A stretch of DNA of 46,442 nucleotides, from NCBI GenBank assembly GCA_903995005.1, contig CAJEZV010000007.1:1-46442 (forward strand). The letters are read 5' to 3'. The notes under the pieces were generated by a model. It made no database searches and was not told the origin of the DNA. It saw only the letters and a list, made by a program, of their open reading frames with translations. The translations under genes were made by a program, and so were the position numbers. This DNA is from an uncultured beta proteobacterium. Lineage in GTDB: Bacteria > Pseudomonadota > Gammaproteobacteria > Burkholderiales > Burkholderiaceae. The number at the start of each line of letters is the position of its first letter. The first letter of the stretch is position 1. Below are positions 43,279-46,442 of this stretch, piece by piece.

Positions 43279-44289
43279 TTAGCCAATATTCATATTATCA
43301 ATTACATCCTTAATTGAACCAGGCATTGGCCGTGTAAATTTAAAATTTAAATATCTCTCAATCTTTTTTGTGCAGTATGTTGTCCGAAAAGCAAAAATAG
43401 CAAATTGTGGGAAATAGAAAAATTTTCCAATGGTAGACTTGAGTATGTAGAGAGGGGCTTGTATTAATATAAAAGGAATACGAAACGGCATTATCTTTAC
43501 ATTAAGTAGGGATGATATTTTCAGCAATAAATCCTCCCAAGTACAATCATTGCTTACAATAAATATCTCGTTTCTACTTTTAGGATTTATGGCTATAAGC
43601 AACATAGCATTTATAACATCATCAACATGAATATATGTGGCTATAGAATCCTTTTTTCCAATAAAAAAGAAATATCCCGACTTTACCCAATTTATCAATT
43701 TACGTATTGATTGATTTGACATTGACGCACCAATAATATTTGATGGTCTAAGAATGGTATAAAAAAAAATGTTGGAAGACGCTGTAATAACTAATTCGTC
43801 AGACATAGTTTTTGTTTTTTCATACTGATTAATCGGGTTGGTATCACTAGATTCGGTGACCACCCTTCTCATTTGAATATCTTGTGGCGGCCCATAAGCA
43901 CCGCAAGAGCTGAGCTGAATCCAATGGATCTTTTTTTTAGATGAAAAAAATTCTTCGTGGACTGCATTTATTAATAGTTGCGTTCCATTAATATGCAAAG
44001 AACTCATCTGAAGCTCATTATTTATCTCTCCAGCGCAATGGAATAGTAAATCACAACCCTCTATAAAATATTTTAGATGTAATTCAGGATTAGTTAAGTC
44101 ACCAAAATATATATCGATATTAGCAGGGAATTTGCTATCTTTTTTCCTTGTCAATACTTTTATACGACATCCAATTAATGAGAGTCCTTCTATTAGCCGC
44201 CTTCCAATAAAGCCATTAGCACCAGTAATGCAAATAGTTTTATTCTTAAGATTAATGGGGTCTAATATATTGATCATTACTTCACTCAT
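43279..44289 (-). CDS. NAD-dependent epimerase/dehydratase (extended SDR)
   Basis: A 336-residue nucleotide-sugar enzyme. CITGANGFIGRRLIEGL lies near residue 19, FHCAGEI near 86, QLSSCGAYGP holds the catalytic Ser, and QYEKTK gives the YxxxK pair at about residue 153. The layout is that of UDP-hexose 4-epimerase or 4-keto-reductase (WbpV-like). It follows the WbpM/CapD-type dehydratase on the same strand (86-nt gap). A reductase or epimerase acting on that dehydratase product, as in QuiNAc/FucNAc synthesis, is a reasonable inference. Confidence 0.87.
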   Translation of the reverse strand: MSEVMINILDPINLKNKTICITGANGFIGRRLIEGLSLIGCRIKVLTRKKDSKFPANIDIYFGDLTNPELHLKYFIEGCDLLFHCAGEINNELQMSSLHINGTQLLINAVHEEFFSSKKKIHWIQLSSCGAYGPPQDIQMRRVVTESSDTNPINQYEKTKTMSDELVITASSNIFFYTILRPSNIIGASMSNQSIRKLINWVKSGYFFFIGKKDSIATYIHVDDVINAMLLIAINPKSRNEIFIVSNDCTWEDLLLKISSLLNVKIMPFRIPFILIQAPLYILKSTIGKFFYFPQFAIFAFRTTYCTKKIERYLNFKFTRPMPGSIKDVIDNMNIG

Positions 44290-44374
44290 TATTGGCTCTC
44301 CAAATATTGGAGTTAATCGTTTTAAATATCTAACCTGCTAGCTCGTAAAAATTTAAATTACATACCAGAATCAA

Positions 44375-46279
44375 TCAAATATAATTCGTGCGGAAGCTAT
44401 AACCGGGAATCAAATCCTGCAGAATCTCTATGACCAATTTTTCATCGCCACTACGAAGTGCATTATCTATATCTGCAATTTTCTCCTTAAGAATATCCCA
44501 AGCAAGAAAATCTTCGTATGCCTTAAAAATATTAGGGTGGAGAGTTGGTTTGGCTGCGCCATCAATAAGCAGCTCCTCATATAGTTTTTCGCCTGGGCGC
44601 GCGCCAACTTCTACAATTTCGATATCCCCATTTATATGATCGGCATCTTTGACCTGAAGCCCGGATAGCTCAATCATCTTGCGCGCTAAATCGACAATCT
44701 TAATAGGACAACCCATATCCAATAAGAAAAGGTCTCCACCCTCTGCCAAAGCACCAGCCTGCATTACCAACTGCGCTGCCTCAGGAATGGTCATGAAAAA
44801 ACGTGTCATATTGAAATCGGTTACAGTTAACGGACCGCCGTTCCTGATTTGCTCCTTAAATTTTGGCACAACAGATCCAGATGAATTCAAAACATTGCCA
44901 AATCGGACCATAGAAAATTTTGTGTTCCTAGATGTGCTCGCCAAAGCCTGAAGTATCATTTCTGAAAACCGCTTTGTTGCACCCATTACATTGGTTGGTC
45001 TAACAGCCTTATCTGTGCTTATTAATACAAAATTCGGTACGCCTAACTCTTCTGCAATTTTGGCGATATTAAATGTGCCAATTGCATTATTAAAAATACC
45101 ATCCAATAGGTTATTCTCAACCAGTGGAACATGTTTGTATGCCGCAGCATGATAGATAATATGAGGCTTTGTCTGAAGTATCAAAGTGCGCATTCGACTT
45201 TCATTGGTAACTGTTGACAATATTGGCGTTATAGATAATTTGGATTCACCTTTCTGTGAATCGTTCTTAATTAGCTCTTGGTGAATTTCATAAAGTGCAA
45301 ATTCGCTTTGGTCAACTAATATAAGATTACTAGGATTAGACTTCAAAATTTGACGGCAGAGCTCGCCTCCAATTGAACCCCCTGCACCAGTTACTAATAC
45401 GGTTTTACCACGGGTATTCTTAACTAGCAACGCTGAATCCGGTGAAACAATATCTCTTCCCAACAAATCATCGATATCTAATGAACGTAGATTATTTACA
45501 GACACTTTTCCAGTTACGATATCAAATATCGAAGGCAGAATCTTGATTTTCAATTTTGCATTACGAACATGCTCAATAATTTTTTTTCGAGCAGTCACAT
45601 TGGCTGATGGAATTGCGAGCAGAACTTCTGAAATATTTAAATTAGATGATATTTCTACTAAGCTCTCTGGGGAATAAATTTTCTTGCCAGTCACAATACG
45701 ACCCTGCAAGTCAGGATTATCATCCAAAAATCCAGCCAATTGAATGTCGGAGCCATGAAGTATGGCATTGGCTAGTTGTCTGCCTGCCTTACCAGCCCCA
45801 TAAATAAGAACCCTAGGGGCAGTTGCTAGCTTAAGCTCTTTTCGATAATCGCTACCAAGCCAATAGGCTGCAAAAGCACGACTCCCAATTACAAGAATCA
45901 TCATGATAATTGGCTGAATAATTCCAATTGTTCTAGGGACGCCCTGAACGCCAATAACTGAAAAAACTAGGGCAATGGCCAGAAAATATATCGACCCAGT
46001 TTTAATAAGTCTTAGAAAGGCAATTGACCCTGAATATCGAAATATTTCACGATACAAACCAAATTTAAAGAAAAGTGGCACGCCTACAATGCTGGAGACT
46101 AAGAAAATAATCCATGGACTCCAATATTCACTGGATAAATAAGGGGTCCACTCACCTAGCCTCAGATAATAGGCGATATAAACGCTTAAAAAACAAATCA
46201 CTACGTCAATAATTATTACAATAGATCGCTTCATTAAGCGCGGTAAACTTAAAATACATTCTATTAATTTATTATTCAT
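44375..46279 (-). CDS. Nucleotide-sugar 4,6-dehydratase, WbpM/CapD/PglF type
   Basis: A 634-residue membrane enzyme with four N-terminal helices (about residues 15-135), a CoA-binding-like domain (LIYGAGKAGRQLANAIL, about 155) and a C-terminal SDR domain (VLVTGAGGSIGGELCRQIL, about 290). In the active site ISTDKAVRPTNVMGATKRFSE, a methionine replaces the usual SDR tyrosine (MxxxK), the mark of the large UDP-GlcNAc 4,6-dehydratases. It would form the UDP-4-keto-6-deoxy-GlcNAc precursor of QuiNAc, FucNAc or bacillosamine. It is preceded by an initiating sugar transferase gene on the same strand. Confidence 0.93.
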   Translation of the reverse strand: MNNKLIECILSLPRLMKRSIVIIIDVVICFLSVYIAYYLRLGEWTPYLSSEYWSPWIIFLVSSIVGVPLFFKFGLYREIFRYSGSIAFLRLIKTGSIYFLAIALVFSVIGVQGVPRTIGIIQPIIMMILVIGSRAFAAYWLGSDYRKELKLATAPRVLIYGAGKAGRQLANAILHGSDIQLAGFLDDNPDLQGRIVTGKKIYSPESLVEISSNLNISEVLLAIPSANVTARKKIIEHVRNAKLKIKILPSIFDIVTGKVSVNNLRSLDIDDLLGRDIVSPDSALLVKNTRGKTVLVTGAGGSIGGELCRQILKSNPSNLILVDQSEFALYEIHQELIKNDSQKGESKLSITPILSTVTNESRMRTLILQTKPHIIYHAAAYKHVPLVENNLLDGIFNNAIGTFNIAKIAEELGVPNFVLISTDKAVRPTNVMGATKRFSEMILQALASTSRNTKFSMVRFGNVLNSSGSVVPKFKEQIRNGGPLTVTDFNMTRFFMTIPEAAQLVMQAGALAEGGDLFLLDMGCPIKIVDLARKMIELSGLQVKDADHINGDIEIVEVGARPGEKLYEELLIDGAAKPTLHPNIFKAYEDFLAWDILKEKIADIDNALRSGDEKLVIEILQDLIPGYSFRTNYI

Positions 46280-46308
46280 AATATTATTAATAATAGCAGA
46301 CCCTTCTT

Positions 46309-46442
46309 CTAGTGAAAAATATCTTTACGATATATCACCTTAAGAAAAGTTAGCCATATAATTTGTATATCAAATAATAAAGATTGGCGCTTCAAATACT
46401 CCTCATCAAAATTAACTTTAGTTATTTCACTAAGCCGATCCC
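46309..46442 (-). CDS. Initiating sugar transferase, C-terminal fragment (window edge)
   Basis: The last 43 codons of a minus-strand gene that continues beyond the window, ending TAG at 46309. The segment FDEEYLKRQSLLFDIQII and the following LTFLKV resemble the C-terminal end of bacterial polyprenyl-phosphate sugar-1-phosphate transferases (WcaJ/PglC type; usually YxxxxSLxxDLxIlxxTxxxv). Such enzymes load the first sugar onto undecaprenyl phosphate. It lies 29 nt upstream of the dehydratase gene and is probably in the same operon. Confidence 0.75.
   Translation of the reverse strand, partial: DRLSEITKVNFDEEYLKRQSLLFDIQIIWLTFLKVIYRKDIFH

Noticed and set aside
1-46442. tRNA, rRNA, CRISPR arrays, replication origin or phage genes
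   Set aside because: No regularly spaced repeats, no cloverleaf-like sequences and no phage structural or integrase genes were recognised. Only IS3-type fragments represent mobile DNA.

Overview
The window looks like the chromosome of a betaproteobacterium of the Burkholderiales, most probably a freshwater Polynucleobacter-type organism. This rests on gene content and moderate-to-low GC: a monomeric NADP isocitrate dehydrogenase, a siroheme sulfite-reductase locus with a DUF934 partner, DarP/YjgA, and a protein resembling the betaproteobacterial DUF6352 family. It is an inference; there is no rRNA in the window to test it.

Positions 1-33,000 read as ordinary, densely packed chromosome. A tight minus-strand cluster (3291 down to 38) carries msrP, a Blc-type lipocalin, a metallo-beta-lactamase-fold hydrolase and a YdfG-type reductase. 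It follows icd, from which it is separated by a strong terminator. Next come an MFS transporter, a DUF6352-like protein, an FKBP isomerase, a membrane-anchored lytic transglycosylase and a secreted DRGH nuclease. At 11,464-14,259 a four-gene operon sits behind two near-perfect Fur boxes. It encodes a predicted outer-membrane barrel, an exported FMN-binding protein with a flavinylation motif, an ApbE flavin transferase and a four-helix membrane protein with two His pairs. I read it as an iron-starvation-induced flavin/heme electron-transfer system, probably for ferric reduction, and it is the strongest candidate here for an under-described system. It converges on a BigR/SqrR-type sulfide-response operon (persulfide dioxygenase-like hydrolase, dithiol ArsR repressor, DUF2892 protein) with a divergent TauE/SafE exporter.

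Positions 16,600-33,000 hold a DMT transporter, a GMC oxidoreductase, darP, two acyltransferases, an HdeD-like protein, a three-gene membrane cluster of unknown role, a methyltransferase-glycosyltransferase fusion, a higBA module, and the sulfite-reduction/siroheme block (cysI, DUF934, SUMT, CbiX). A ChaA-type antiporter and a YdcF-like protein follow.

From about 33,000 to the end the DNA becomes visibly more AT-rich and is littered with decayed IS3-family pieces (about 33,205-33,610, 35,400-35,545, 39,836-40,160 and 41,230-41,445). It encodes surface-polysaccharide functions: a compact four-gene CDP-sugar operon (rfbF, rfbG, C-methyltransferase, Gfo/Idh reductase), a GT2 glycosyltransferase, two large polytopic membrane proteins, an NAD-dependent epimerase, a WbpM/CapD-type nucleotide-sugar dehydratase, and the tail of an initiating sugar transferase cut by the window edge. 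This looks like a strain-variable O-antigen/exopolysaccharide island assembled by repeated insertion.
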